Shown here: positions 1 through 13,600 of the stretch, in pieces
How the letters are laid out: each line of letters begins with the position of its first letter
How positions within the stretch are numbered: position 1 is the first letter of the stretch
DNA from: Silene noctiflora
Lineage: Eukaryota > Streptophyta > Magnoliopsida > Caryophyllales > Caryophyllaceae
Direction: 5' to 3'
Assembly (NCBI GenBank): GCA_009801015.1
Contig: VHZZ01001109.1
Location: 83,849-147,848, forward strand
Length of the DNA stretch: 64,000 nucleotides
Position numbers and translations under genes: made by a program
The notes under the pieces: generated by a model
The model's input: only the letters and a program-made list of their open reading frames with translations
What the model was told of the DNA's origin: nothing
Database searches by the model: none

Positions 1-161
1 ATTTTAGCTCATTTTAGCCAATTTTCCTACAAAACATATTTGAACACACAATTGCACTAGAAATACAATATTAGCTAAAAAACACATTGATAAGTACAAT
101 TTAACATGTAAAATCAAGCTAACATATAGGGGGTAAAAACGTATATAAATATCACTTATCA
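1..161 (-). mobile_element. End of an LTR-like element running off the left edge
   Basis: On the minus strand this piece begins TGATAAGTG and continues through TATATACG and a CCCCC run. That order matches the terminus of the apparent solo LTR at 39916-41572 (TGATGTGTC, then TATATACG, then CCCCC). It abuts LINE coding sequence at 162, so it seems to have inserted into a LINE. The other end lies outside the window, so no target duplication can be checked. Family is tentative; treated as a fossil fragment. Confidence 0.45.
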
Positions 162-660
162 TAGTAGCAAAATTTTACCATGATGGTTTCTGATACTGTA
201 ACCTAATGTTGCACTGTTATTATCTCGTTTAGATCCATCAAAGTTAATCTTGATAAAACCTTCAGGCGATTTCTCCAAAACAATATTGCCATTGCATTTT
301 TTATGGCAATAATCTCTACTGCTAGGACACTTATCTGGATTATCTAAGTCTCTAACTTTAAGTTCAAACCATGAGAAAAAAGAGTTCAAAATAAGATGTG
401 TAATCTTATCAACATCCACCAAAATGTTCTCAAAGATAAGTTTATTTCTGCTAAACCATACATTCCACCATATAAAAGAGGTTTTACAAAATGATTTGGG
501 GGAAACAAATTCTTTAAAGGCATTAAGATTTTCTACAAAGTTTACGGGTTGGTCATCCCTCTGGCGGTGAGAAAAAGAAATTAAATCATCAAATAGGCCA
601 ATTAAAGAAAAAATGGTCTCGATCCTCTGTATGATGGTTACAAAGGATGTAGTTATGAAG
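162..660 (-). mobile_element. LINE (L1-like) fragment: end of ORF2 with zinc-knuckle and RNase H
   Basis: Reading the minus strand from about 660 gives a C-x2-HH-x-EDRDHFFF stretch, typical of the zf-RVT segment near the end of plant L1-type ORF2. It is followed by a W-rich WWNVWFSRNKLIFEN segment and then IKINFDGSKRDNNSATLGY, the start of an RNase H-like fold with its first acidic residue. Two adjacent stop codons near 570-580 break the frame, and the RNase H is cut off at 162 by the LTR-like piece. This is a truncated, inactive non-LTR retrotransposon remnant; the upstream reverse transcriptase is not present. Confidence 0.7.
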
Positions 661-1385
661 TGACTTTATAAAGAGCAAAAGTTATCTCAAATACAAGTAT
701 ACAATTTCGAGTATCTAAATGGAACAATGAATCTACCTCAAAATGGGAGCAAAACCTTTAAGTTGTATTAAGTTAGGCAAATATTCATTTCAGTCATTTT
801 CGTCTGAAATTAAGACGGACAAAATTTGACAAATTAACGATAAATTGTAAATATTTTACGATATTACCATCATTTTTTTGTTTAAAGTTTTTAGTTATAA
901 GATTTTATCATTAAATGATCACATTTCCTCATCTTAAGTTAATATCGTCTTATGCGAGACGATGAGGAATTAGGATCGTTGTGGAAACTTGCAAGAGCTT
1001 AATTGATGCGCTTAAGGTGAATTCGAAGGGTCATAGTCATTTTCATTTAGTTTCAGACGATATCAATTTGCTTTATAATGCGTTTACTTGTGTGTGGTCT
1101 TTGTTGGTTGAAAATTCAAAAGTCTAACACGCAAACTTACCCGCTACGGTTCAACCCAAATTGGTAAAAACACAAAGAATTACCTCGTCTGGTTTATAAC
1201 TTTGTTATTTCCGATCTTGAAGAAATGAATACCCAAAAACCTCGAAATAACATTGGATTTGGCGAGGGAGGGAGTGAACACTCAAAAACAAAGTGAAAAA
1301 CGAAACAAAAGGCGGGAGACTAAAATTTCACCAAACATTTAAAACCCCCGCGTTTCTCTGATTCGCTGACCACACTCAACCCTCG
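661..1385. other. Upstream flank of the ARIA-like gene
   Basis: About 0.7 kb of AT-rich sequence between the LINE remnant and the ARIA-like promoter. I see no gene or recognisable transposon in it. Confidence 0.4.
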
Positions 1386-1393
1386 TATATAAA
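1386..1393 (+). promoter_or_regulatory. Candidate TATA box of the ARIA-like gene
   Basis: TATATAAA, 193 bp upstream of the start codon, is followed by a pyrimidine-rich leader (CT-rich stretches from about 1397 to 1575) of the kind common in plant 5' leaders. Position and sequence fit a TATA box, but no transcription start was observed. Confidence 0.45.
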
Positions 1394-1578
1394 CCTCACT
1401 TCATTCTCCCACGTTTTCACCTCCTCTCACTACCCTAAAATAAACCCAAAAAAACCAAACCAAACCATTTTATTTTAAAAAAACAAAAATCTATTTTCCG
1501 AAAATACCCCTCCCCTTCATCGTCACACACAGATACACTCTTTCTCTCTCCATATCCTCGGTTTCTCTCTCTTCCGCC

Positions 1579-4500
1579 ATGGATCGACGATCAGGTGCTC
1601 GACGAAGCTTGAAGCGAAAGCTTGAGGAAGAAGATAACAGCGAGAATCGCCATGGATGTAATCACCAGAAGCTTGATCTTCCTCCGTTATCGCCGAATTC
1701 GATTGAAAATCAGCAAGATCTAAGTTCGGAAATTACTTCTCGCGTTAATGTTTTGATGAATTCTTTCTCCTGGTCTCGTACTCATCGTACCTCCGCTAAA
1801 GTCGCTTCTCATTTTCTCTCTGACCTCGCTAAGAACGGTTACTTTCTCTCTCTATAACTTTCATTTTTGAATAGATTGATGATTTTTGAAATTTAGGAAT
1901 TAATTTTGAAAAAAATTGATGAGGTTGATGAAATGTAAGGAATTTGTTGTGAACTTTGATTTTTGGAGAAAGTTGATGTTAATTTATGAATTTTGTTGTT
2001 TTTTTCGCTCTTTAGAAGTTTGATTTTGAGAAAATGATGTTGATGATGAAATGTTGAGGAATTTGTTGTTTATTTGACAAATGTGTAGAGGAAATGGTGA
2101 GTAAGATAGTTGATTGCGGTGCGGTGCCGGCGCTGGTGTTGCAACTTCAGTCGCCACCTGATGAAGGTGTTGTTTCGAAGACGCTTGAACATGAGGTTGA
2201 GAAAGGATGTGCGTTTGCGCTTGGCCTTCTTGCTTTTAAGGTTTATTTCTCCTCTCTTTTATGAATTTCGCTGTCATTTGTTTTTTTTTTTGATTTTGTC
2301 ATTTTTGCTTTATGTTATTGTGTATATAAGCCTAGCGATTAATATTTTCGAAGATGAGTTTTGGTGTTTTGATTTGGACCGGATGTTATGTTGTCTATTA
2401 ATATGGGTGGAGTTTCGATTACGGTGTAGAATTAAGATGTGTTGAGATATTACAGATATCAGTCTTAATAAGCTTTTGTTGTTTATTGTGTTTTCATGTC
2501 GTAGGAGGTTATGTTTTGTTTTGAATTTACGTCGAAGATTATTCATTAACTTGCCTTCCGCTCAGATAGTCAGAGTTAATTGATATTCTCAAGGACTTTG
2601 CTGTATTGAAGTTATGATGTTGAAAGGCAGTGGCTCATATTTTGTTGAGTTTACTGTCTTGAATTGTTCACAAACTCATTGTAATTAATACTTGGGGAAC
2701 AAAATAATCCGGAATATTTGATTTATGTTATTTCTGTATATGCCTTGAAAGGTAAGATGCAAGAATAATTAGTACTGTGTTGTCTGTTGACTTGTTTGGA
2801 AAGCTTTTTTATGTGGAACAAATGTGTGGCGGTATCTTCCTCTATCTAGTGCTGTCACTTTAACTGGTCTTTAATTTAGTTCTGTCTAATATATTGTTGT
2901 CTAACTGAACAAATTTCGAGTGGCTTGACTTGTGAAATGTGTAGGGCTGTAACTTACGATTGTCTTTGCTGAATTGCTCGTCTTGTTATGGCATCATTGA
3001 ACAAAATCTAATATACTGCTTTTTTTTTATGAAATGACAGCCAGAATACCAGCAGCTTATAGTTGATGCTGGAGCTTTGCCTCATATTGTTGCGCTGTTG
3101 AAGAGGAAGAATAGCTGCAAATCTAGATCTGTACACGGTGCTATAAGACGAGCAGCGGATGCGATAACTAACCTTGCTCATGAGAATAGTAACATCAAAT
3201 CTCTTCTCAGGTCTGTTGTTTTCCATAGCCGTTTCCTGCAGTATTTTGTCTGTTAAAGAGGCTCCTTTTAACACTAGAATATATACCCAGGATCGAAGGA
3301 GCCATTCCACCACTTGTTGAACTTCTTGAGTCTTCTGATCTCAAAGTCCAGAGAGCAGCTGCAGGAGCATTAAGAACTCTTGCTTTTAAAAACGATGAAA
3401 ACAAAAATTTGGTAAGTATATTACTTGTTCGTTACGCAAAAAATGTTTTAAGACTATTTTCCTTAAGTAACTGAAATTTTAATGATGTCAGATTGTTGAA
3501 TGCAATGCGCTGCCTGCCCTAGTACTAATGCTGCTCACTGATGACCCAGCTATTCATTACGAAGCGGTTAGTTTTCTGTTATTTGCTAAGTGGGATGTCA
3601 GGATTGTTGATTTTATGCAATAATTGCTATGAGCTGCTGAGTTGGGCTGACAGTTCTGATTATGCAGGTTGGTGTGATTGGGAATCTGGTTCACTCGTCT
3701 CCTCACATTAAGAAAGAAGTTCTCGCTGCTGGTGCTTTGCAACCTGTCATTGGGCTGCTTCGGTATGTAATATATGTGGCAAGAGTTTTCTACCCGTATG
3801 ATTTATATTGCCACTATGTTACTCTTTTAGTTCAAAGGCTGATCACTATATCTGGTATTTTGTCACAATATACAATTCTTGCGACTTTTCAAAAATGGTA
3901 ATATGAAAATCATTCATGTTATAAGTGAACGATCAAAAATTTTCCATCGTATTTCTACACGTATTTGAGGAAACTAATAGCCAAAGTTGTCGAACTTTTA
4001 AAGTCAAATTAGACAATAAATTTGGAAAGCCTAGTAGTGTTATTTAAGCATTTAAGCATTTTATTTTAAGAGTTTTCTTTCTTATCCTGTTGGCATGCTT
4101 CATTTGTTTTCCTTTATGCAGCTCTAGCTGTTTTGAGAGCCAAAGAGAAGCTGCTTTACTGCTTGGCCAATTTGCAGCTGCTGATTCAGATTGCAAGGTA
4201 CTAACTTCAGCGTGTCTTTTGAAGATTAATTTCTGGATTGTTACAAATCCTTAGAAGATCTATATTGACTTCATAACTTAAATTACTGCAGGTGCACATA
4301 GTCCAGAGAGGTGCTGTGCCGCCTTTGATTGAGATGCTTCTGTCATCTGATACACAGCTCAGGGAAATGGCAGCTTTTGCACTTGGAAGGTTGGCTCAGG
4401 TGAGTTGCTTGCAATTAAAACAACTATTATCTGTATGATAGTTTACTATGTATCACGAGTTCACGATTATGTTGCTAATCAGCGGAATTTATATTTACTT

Positions 4501-7500
4501 CTCTTTTGCGGTCGTAGACGAACTTTACTCTTACAAAATAATCTTACTGTAAATAGAGTGATCTTGGATAGTTGACTATGTATCACAACTACTTCAATTA
4601 TCAGCGGAGTTTATATTTACTTCTTTTGTGGTCACAGACAATCTTTACTCTTACAAATAATCTTACCGTAAATAGAGTGATCTTGCTCTTTAAATGCAGG
4701 AAATAATTTTAGTTTTGTAGGCATAATCATTCCGGCACTAATTTGAACTAATTGTTTCCTCAAAGGATTCACATAATCAAGCTGGTATTGTTCAATGTGG
4801 TGGCCTCCTGCCATTATTGAAACTTCTTGAGTCCAAGAATGGCTCTCTACAACACAATGCTGCATTTGCTTTGTATGGCCTTGCAGACAATGAGGTTCGT
4901 TAAAAATACTGGTAGCTTACCATCTTTTGTTGTGAAGCGTCCTATTATGCTAGTTACTAAATACTTATCTGATCTCTATTGTAGGATAATGTTGCAGCTG
5001 TTATCAAGATTGGTGGTGTTCAAAAACTCCAGGAAGGAGAATTTATTGTTCAGGTATTATTACATTGTAATTTTTTCTTTTGCTTTGTTGGGCTATGATT
5101 TGAGGAATTTGGTGTTTGTGTTTGTGTTTTGGGTTCCTGCTCATGCCATGGTTCAAGTTAATGATTATAGCCTTTTAGGCGCAGTTGTATTTGTCTTCTA
5201 TATGTTTGTTAGACCTATCCATCACTCAATTTCAGCTTGTTTCGAGAACCATTTTAAATTTACTGCACCAGAGCATTTGGAACCCCAGAACAAACCTTAC
5301 ATTTTTTGCGCCTTCCACTTAATTGTTCTGTGCAGGTGAGGATTATTCACTTTAAAACGCCCTTAGGGCTTAGGCCAATACAGAATTTATCTTGTAAATA
5401 CCCATCTCCTAGTGAAATTGGATTATATCTTAGTGCTGAGTGAATTATAGTAATAAATATTTCACTAGTCCTGTCTATCTGTTACACTTTCTGCATATTT
5501 TGTGTTTCATGCAATTAGTATGAGTATGGGTGGTTTATTTATTTGGAATGTATATTCCTGTCTAATTTGCCGGCTTATTCTGAATTTCTTTTGGTGTTTC
5601 TGCAGCCAACCAAAGACTGTATTGCAAAGACACTAAAGAGATTGGAGGAAAAGATACACGGACGAGTAGGATTTCATCTCGTTACTTTGTTATTTCTATT
5701 TTTTGAGTTTGCCGATGTGCTGTTTGCCGCCTTTTCTCTCTTCAATATTACTATGGTTTTTGTTGTATTTACTTGCTTTTTTCTTTTGGAACGAATATCA
5801 ATATACTAATTTCGACTTCAGCAGAATTATGTTCCTTGTATTCCTACCATTTTGGCGCTCTCTCATATTTCTTACTGTTTCTCCTTTGTCCATGTCATCT
5901 GCCAGGTACTAAATCATCTGTTGGATCTAATGCGTGTAGCTGACAAAGCTGTTCAAAGACGAATTGCTCTAGCCCTTGCTCACCTTTGTTCCCCTGAGCA
6001 TCAGAGGAGAATTTTCGTAGACAGTAATGGTAATTTCCTAATTCCCATGATTCAAAATTTCCTAATTGCCACCTTTTTTTACCAGGGTAGTCTGCTATAT
6101 CGTAGAAGAACCAATTCCATTTCCTTCCCCAATTTGACCATATTGACTTGGCTCACGTTTTACTCCTACTTTTCAACAGGATTGGAGCTGCTCTTGGAGC
6201 TTCTTGGATCTTCAGTTATTAAGCACCAACAAGCTGGTTCAATGGCTTTGTACAAGATGGCAAGCAAAGTCTCAACACAATCACCTGTTGATGCAGCTCC
6301 TCCATCTCCTACTCCTCAGGTGGGTTCCACTAAGCTTGTCCTTTGTATAGAGTTTGGACTTTCAGTTATTGCATCCGTTCCTTTTAAAATTTATCAGCTG
6401 GATTCTTAACTACTTAAAATGGTTTATTTGTCTTTTTGAATGAGTGCTGCCTTTTAACGAGTATCATACATTGTTTCTGCAGGTCTATTTAGGCGAGCAA
6501 TATGTAAACAATTCGACGTTGTCTGACGTTACCTTCTTAGTTGAAGGTAAATTTTCTATCTTAATAGTTGGGAATCTTGGGACGACTCTTTCTGTCAGTT
6601 GGAGTTCACTTATTAGAAACTGAATTCTTTTATTTCTTTCAGGTAGGAGATTTTATGCTCACCGAATTTGCCTTCTCGCATCTTCTGATGCATTTCGTGC
6701 AATGTTTGATGGTGGTTATCGAGTAAGCACCGTAAATAAATAATTCTATGCATATATTATACATTTATACGGAATTTAGGGGTAGATATTAATTAACCTC
6801 TTCTGTTTCACTTGAATGCTATGTTTAATTGGCAAAATTGCACATGCTAATTTTTTCTGACCTAAATGCTTATAGGAAAAGGATGCGAAAGACATAGAGA
6901 TCCCAAATATCCAATGGAATGTTTTCGAGTTGATGATGAGGTGAGGCCTTTCTCCGCCTCTCTCTGTGATGGGGATAACACGTCAACCAGTTTCACTTAT
7001 GCTGTATTGTCAATATGCAGATATATCTATACAGGCTCGGTGAATGTCAGTTTGGACATTGCGCAAGACTTGCTCAGAGCTGCGGATCAGTATCTACTAG
7101 AGGGGTTGAAACGACTTTGTGAGTGTACTATTGCCCAGGTATGATAAATTGTTCTCATGTAGGTTTCTATTTCTTATTTAATGTGTGAAATTTGGCTTCT
7201 TTAATGCAGTCATTTACTACTCTTCTTCTAATTAAATGGATTTTGTATGTTTCAGGATATTTCTGTGGATAATGTTACTCTCATGTACGAGTTGTCAGAG
7301 GCTTACAACGCTATGTCGTTACGGCATTCTTGCATCTTGTTTATCTTGGAGCAGTTCGATGTTATAAGCTCAAAGCCCTGGTAAGATACTGTGTGAACTA
7401 TTAAATTGTATGTCCCATCGTTGATTATGCATTGACTTTTAAGCTTAAGCTCTGGAATGATATGATATAAGAAATGCTTCTGGCATGTTAGTTGCCTTGT

Positions 7501-8003
7501 GAGCATTGTCCCATCACTTTACACTAGGCCTAGTGGATACTATGAAAATCTTCTCTAAGGAGTTACATATCTCCATTCTGTGAGCCAAGAATCGGACAAT
7601 TATTGAATATAGCAACTTGACTCATTAAATTGGCTGAGCTTCATTTATTCAGAAGCCGTGGTTATTTGAAGCAACTCTTGATGGAATATTTCATTAAGTC
7701 GTAAAATAGTACTCCGTACTTAGTAATTTTCTGAATTCTGAATGCTATTGTGAGTCATACATTGTCATATTATTAATCCTTCATGAGCATGTATGTATGA
7801 ACACGACTATACTGTGTTATCCGCGTCTGGCCATCTGCATATGTTTACTTGTGAGTTTTGTGACGCTTTTAAGAGTTTAAACTAAATCTGCTTATTCTAA
7901 TGACAGGTATCCTAGCTTAATCCAGCGAATTCTACCAGAGATTCAAGACTATTTTGAAAGAGTACTTACCAAGCCCTACTCTCCTGAAACGCCTCAACAT
8001 TAA
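1579..8003 (+). CDS. ARIA: ARM-repeat BTB/POZ protein, ARIA/ABAP1-like (19 exons)
   Basis: Exons: 1579-1837, 2089-2240, 3041-3210, 3291-3411, 3492-3566, 3668-3762, 4122-4197, 4292-4399, 4766-4894, 4985-5053, 5606-5665, 5906-6029, 6180-6319, 6483-6546, 6643-6722, 6876-6940, 7021-7138, 7256-7380, 7907-8003. They join in phase into 708 aa, close to Arabidopsis ARIA (about 710). A basic N-terminus (RRSLKRKLEEE) resembles a nuclear signal. Armadillo repeats fill roughly residues 85-500 (for example RRAADAITNLAHENSNIK, then GNLVHSSPHIKKEV). A BTB domain follows at about 538-640 (LSDVTFLVEGRRFYAHR), then a BACK-like tail. In Arabidopsis, ARIA binds the ABA factor ABF2, and its relative ABAP1 restrains DNA-replication licensing with TCP24. 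BTB proteins often act as CUL3 adaptors. Which paralogue this represents is not settled. No break is seen. Confidence 0.95.
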
Positions 8004-8705
8004 CAGGAATTCGACATTGCAATCTTTGACCAACCAGTTAGGGAGTCATTGTGCACATCAGTTTAGAATTGTAATTGAGTTGGAGGAACAAGATTAGCTG
8101 ATCCTCTGCATCTTGGTAATTTGTTCTCCAGTATTATTGACTGGGATACTGCAACTACCAGGGTTTGCCGTGATCTGATCTCTTTTTCTTTTGTAGAGGT
8201 GGCGGGGGGTTGTAATTTTGCGCAATTAACGTTGTGGTTTCCCCTCTTGTTTTCTCCCTTATTCTTAAGGCCTTGTATTATATCATTTCATCACTCAGTG
8301 TAAATCCAGGCAAACATTTTGTCACAAGTCGGCTACTTCAGAAACTTTAATGCAGGAAACAGGTTTTGTTTTCTTAAATATTGCGGAAATATAGATTATC
8401 TTTTAACTAATTATTATTCACTCATCCGATGCCAAAACAAATGAAACACAACTGGTGTCGAGGGCTGTAATTCACGCTATTGTGTATGGTGTGTTTAGCC
8501 TTCTACAGTTCAGTTTTTCACCGTTGTGTTGGTGACCATGATGACAGTTGCAGGCCTTAGCCTTTGAATCAGGTGATTGGTTGAAACCTTGAAGGCCTTT
8601 AGAGGAAAGCTTTTCAAGTTTTGAAAGCAGTAGCAGTACGACAATCAAGATTTGAAGTGTATCCATATTTAGTACATTCGACCTTACGATTTTGTTTGTT
8701 TTTTA

Positions 8706-8928
8706 GAGGTTGTTTGGTTTATCGCTGGAAGATTTAAAATTAATTCACATGAGTTGCAATTTAGGTGAATTGTGTAAGTTAAAGTTGTTTGGTTTGCACA
8801 AGGAAAATTAATTGAGGGGAAACTTTCATTCACCGGGAGAGAGATAAGTGATTTCTTACACTTTATAAGAGTCAGAATTTGATAGGAAGTTCTATTTTCC
8901 ATGAATTAGGCGGGAACTAAACAATCCC
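8706..8928. mobile_element. Tourist-type MITE with TTA target duplication
   Basis: A 223-bp element with imperfect terminal inverted repeats: left GAGGTTGTTTGGTTT, right complement GGGATTGTTTAGTTCC. TTA directly flanks both ends (8703-8705 and 8929-8931), as expected for PIF/Harbinger-type MITEs. It lies about 0.7 kb past the end of the ARIA-like gene and has no coding capacity. Confidence 0.6.
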
Positions 8929-8931
8929 TTA

Positions 8932-10634
8932 ATTTAGAAGATATCAAAGTGTTAAATACTCTAATATATCAACGTTTATACAATGCAATAGGTACAATAC
9001 AAGCAACTTATTTTATTGAGAGTTGAGTTGTGCAATTATTTCATAGGTGCCTTTAATAAATCAATAAATACAAGCATGATATTGGTAACACAACGTCAAA
9101 ACTGACATTTGACCCACATACATACAACCACACGGGTCAAGCAATCTATAGGGAGGTAATGCGTCATCCTATGACTCAAATCACTACCAAATAAACCGCT
9201 AAATAGTAATTTTAGCTATTTTTAAAAGATAATTCCATTAGACATTTTTCTATTACGTTTGAGGATATAATACATAGGTATTTTTTTTTTAAGATTAGAT
9301 TCTACAAATTCGAGTCGGAATAAAACATATGTTAGCTTCTTTTTATTTTTTTTTTATTTTTTTTTATTTTATTTTTTTAATTATGAGACTTCTTGGAAAC
9401 ACCGGAAACTAATGTGACCAAACCCAAAACAAAAAACAATAAAAAAATCGAAAGGAAAACAAAAAAACAAAGGAGAAACAATAAAGGAAGGAGATATCCA
9501 TGGCCGCAGTGCTTCCAAATGTAGACAACAGCACTCTTATTGTCTTCTGTTCTCTGCAGCTTTCTTAAACCTTCTCCATCCTTCTCCCCATTTTCTTTTT
9601 ATTTATTTATTTAGGTAATTTTTCAATCATCATCAATTTTAATTATTTAATTAATTTCCACTTTCCAATTTCTATTTGTTTGATAGGTATGTTGCAATTT
9701 GGTTCCTTTATTTCCCTGATCTTCGTATTTCTGCGTTTATGCGATTTTCTGCTGTTTAATTTCACTCAATCTGGCTACTTTTGTTTATTTATCTTCATGG
9801 TGTTGGATAATTGTGCATAATTTGAATTGGGTTTATCTTTGATCTTGTTTTTGGTTTTTGGTTTTTGGGTTCATCTTATTCTATTGATTATCGAATTCTG
9901 TCGTGTTTTGGTGGTAATATAAACGATTTGGATTTCATTTTGATTATGATGGAATTTGGGTGCAAAATTCTGATGGATTTCTAGGGCACTATGAAATCAT
10001 GCAAAATTCTGTAGTCGATTACCCTGTACTTCTTTGTGCCATTCTTAGTTTTTGATTTGCTAACGAGCAACGATGCTGAAGTTGTTTGGTTTTGCGAGCT
10101 GTGTCCGAGTTGCATCTGATTCGGATGTCCTTTTGATATTTTGGAAAAAAGGGAATTAGTTTCATAGTTGTATTGATTTAGTTGACGATTGTGCGTTGGT
10201 AATATGTTGCTAAATCTATAGTTACGATTGCCAAGCTTTTCATTTTTTTTCGTCGTAATTAGTGAAAGGGTTTTAGTGTTACAGACTTTTTGCTGTCAAG
10301 CAACATGGAATGCTTGATTTCCTGACCCTATGTAGTGAAGTTGATGTTTTTATGATTGCATATGGCGTAGAAGGAGAACAAGGATATTCACCTAGGGCAC
10401 AATTCAAGTGATTACTAGCCAAATGTTATGCTCTTTTGGGAAAAGAACGCATCTTGCTGTCTGTACTTAATGTGTACGATGATTTTTGTACTGTATTTCC
10501 CTTGTCTGGTCATAAATCTAAATGCTTTAACAAATTTAAGAACTTTTTAAATTTTTTCACGAGTATCAGGCATTAAGTAGTTCGCCAGTTGGGAGTTTGC
10601 CATAGTGCAATTTCTAAATAATTTCTGGTTTCAG
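8932..10634 (+). other. Gap and probable 5' UTR/leader intron of the TRB gene
   Basis: The first part (to about 9400) is AT-rich with T-runs and no recognisable gene. From about 9430 an A-rich then CT-rich stretch looks like a plant leader. A plausible leader intron runs from GTAATTTTTC near 9615 to TTTCAG ending at 10634, just upstream of the TRB start. Leader boundaries are inferred; only the acceptor context is clear. Confidence 0.4.
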
Positions 10635-10670
10635 ATGGTATCTTTCAGAAGAGATTTTAAGTCTTGCTAA
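10635..10670 (+). other. Short upstream ORF overlapping the TRB start codon
   Basis: An ATG lies immediately after the putative leader-intron acceptor CAG and opens an 11-codon frame ([11 protein letters not shown]). Its TAA shares one base with the TRB ATG, giving TAATG at 10668-10672. Such an arrangement can make main-ORF translation depend on reinitiation or leaky scanning. It matters only if the leader is spliced as inferred, and no conservation could be tested. Confidence 0.45.
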
Positions 10671-13600
10671 TGGGTGCTCCTAAGCAAAAGTGGACAGCTG
10701 AGGAAGAGGCAGCACTTAAAGCTGGAGTACATAAGCATGGTGCTGGAAAATGGCAAACAATACTTAGAGATCCAGCTTTCGAAGATGTTCTGCGCTCGCG
10801 TTCTAATGTGGATCTGAAGGTACATTCTTAAGTGTCTCGAATAAAATGGTCACTTGAATATGCTTCTTGATAATGATCGTCATCTATTCCCTTATTGATT
10901 GATACAAGACTTCTTTGCTGTTCTCTCAGGATAAGTGGAGAAATATTAATGTGACATTGAGTGGTTTAGGATCTCGAGAAAAGGCGAGGCTTGCACTCAA
11001 GAGGAATCCTCAAATCCCAAAACTTGGTGATAAAGCTATAGTTGCAGACACTGCGAAAGTTGATGAAAAAGCTGCAGAAGCTAGACTTGTGCTGCCCAGT
11101 GACCCAGTTCAGGTTGCTGATTCAAAGAAAGCATATACAAGGTTGCAATCTTGTTGCCTATTTGTTCAAGATAGGGTTGATGTTATATTTATGACTTTTT
11201 TAAATTTTTAATCTCGTTAGACCCATTTTGTGTGCTGTCAAAGAAAAATCAGAGTCCAAAAGCTGTGATCTGCTTATGATTTTTAGAAACTATGAACTTG
11301 GTAAACAGTTTTGATAAGTGGCATCTCTCTTTATGTAAGACAGACAGATAAAACCTAAAGACAATGATATTAGTGAACATACAGTTGGCTAAGTCAATTT
11401 TGAAAGGGCACGACAAGTGAATGACATTCCATTTTGCTCTTGATTTTACATTCTAGTTATTGTCTTAGAAACAAAAAATTATTTAATACAGTGACAATTA
11501 TGATGTTAAAAAGTAAAAACCCTGTAGCAATTAGGCTTTTGTTTCTGAAGTGATGCTTTTAACAGAATGCATCCAAGACTTTAGATGCAATATATACGGT
11601 TTTCTTTGAGTATTTAGTTTGAATATAATTCCTTCTTCTCATGTAGGTTGGATACCGTTATATTGGAGGCCATTACAACTCTCAAGGAGCCTAAGGGATC
11701 TGATAAGAATGCGATTGCTATGTACATAGAGGTTAAGTGTATTCTAGGTGGTAAATCCACGTTATTTAAGATCTAATATCTTGTATAATCTTTGTTGAAT
11801 TTTGTTGTTTTAATTTGGTAATTTGGCGGCTGGCTTAGTTTTAGAAAATTGTGCCTCGAGTGCGTTTATGCACAAGGCTTAAGGAGGGGATTAACCGAAA
11901 TGCCTCGTGCACACCTTAGGTTCGCGCCTTTTGTAGACGGCGTAGCTAACGTGTCACACTTCTATGCAAATTTCCATATTTTTTTCTTCTAGTTGCAAAG
12001 TATTATGCAAATTCCATATTTTTTTTCCAAGTCTTTTATTACTCCCATTCCTTTGCCCCTTGATACCTATTTTTTATTTGTGTCCATGTAATTATGTAAC
12101 TAACCCTCTTTAAATAGAAAATACGAGTATATTTGCATGTGTATGAGACTCGTGACTTTACCTCGCGCCATGACTACATCCTATTGGTTTTTTTAATGAT
12201 TATTATCATTTGGATTTTATTAGCATCGTTAGGGCTTTAAATATGTTTTTAGAATAGGCTGTTGTTCATTTTACTCTCTGTGACTATTATCTCAGCTATA
12301 TACTCGCTGCTATTGTTTCCCTTTGTTCATGTTCTCTTCAGTGTGATCTTTCTTATGTTTCCATCTGCCTCATTCTTCTCCTTTAAATTACTCCATATGG
12401 TCATATCCTACCATAGTTTTCCCCATCCTCTATCCTTTCTTCATATCAGATTCCTGTAAGATTGCTTTGGACTTTGTCAATTTTACGCTTGACTCACATG
12501 ATTCTTAATGTAGGAGCGGTATCAAGCACCTGCAAATTTCAGTATGCTGCTGAATTCAAAATTGAAGTCTCTGACTGCTAATGGTCGATTATTAAAGGTA
12601 AGTATTGCCAAAACAGTTGGTGCATGGAGTGTTGTTTGTTTGTCGCTGACCTCAAATAACATAGTCTACAGTTGTGCAATATTATTTGGTAGCTGCATTT
12701 TGTTTGAATTGGCAAATGATACTGCTTACAGTCTACATTTGCTGGAGCTCTTGTTGCATGAATGGCTAAATGTGTGTGTTTGACCTAAATCAAGATAAAT
12801 GTTCGAGTTCTTTAATATGTTTTTTGCCCTAGCTGCATTTTGGTTATATTGATATTTCGGTTTGGCAAGTGAAGCATGCTTACTTTGCTACGCTTGGTTT
12901 CTTCAATGCATTTATCTATTACGATAAATAAGAATGCTTCTATCCTTCGTCTGGAAACGAACGACTTTGTTTTTTTCTACTTTTTAAATTATGAGCCTTA
13001 GAGATTTCTAAAAAATTGTTTGTTTCAATAAGAATCGGTGTTCTACGTACATATGTGAATATGTTTCAAGCGCACATTTTTAGTGCTTCTGTTTTGGTCT
13101 CTTGTGTAATCTTATTGGTTTTTACAGCAAGGTTAGAAACTCAGATTAAATCTTAGGCTCAGTGGCTCACTGCCCTTGTATTTTTTGCGCACAGCAAGTT
13201 AACTAACTGACGGTTAAATCTTAGGCTCACTGCCTATGCCTTGGCTGTTTTCATTTACTATGTTACTTCAACTCTTCTATTTAGAGCCATACCCGTGTTC
13301 GACACGACACGACACGACATGGATATGGGTATGGAATGGCTTAGATGATAAAAATAGAGACAGGGTGTTCATGAAGCATCTAGTATAATATTTAATTGTT
13401 TTAAGCCTCAGTTGTCAAATTACTTTACATTTTACTTTCGAAAAAACTAAGGCCCTGTTCTTTTGGACTTAAAGTCACTTAACTTAAGTTCACTTAAGAT
13501 CCTATAAGTTCAGTTCAATTCAGATCCTATAAGTTCAGTTCAGATCCTATAAGTTCAGTTCAGTTCAGTTCAGATCCTATAAGTTCAGATCCTATAAGTT

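Noticed and set aside
4827-5339. 170-aa open frame on the plus strand
   Set aside because: It overlaps ARIA-like exons 9 and 10 in another frame and then runs through an intron; no family resemblance.
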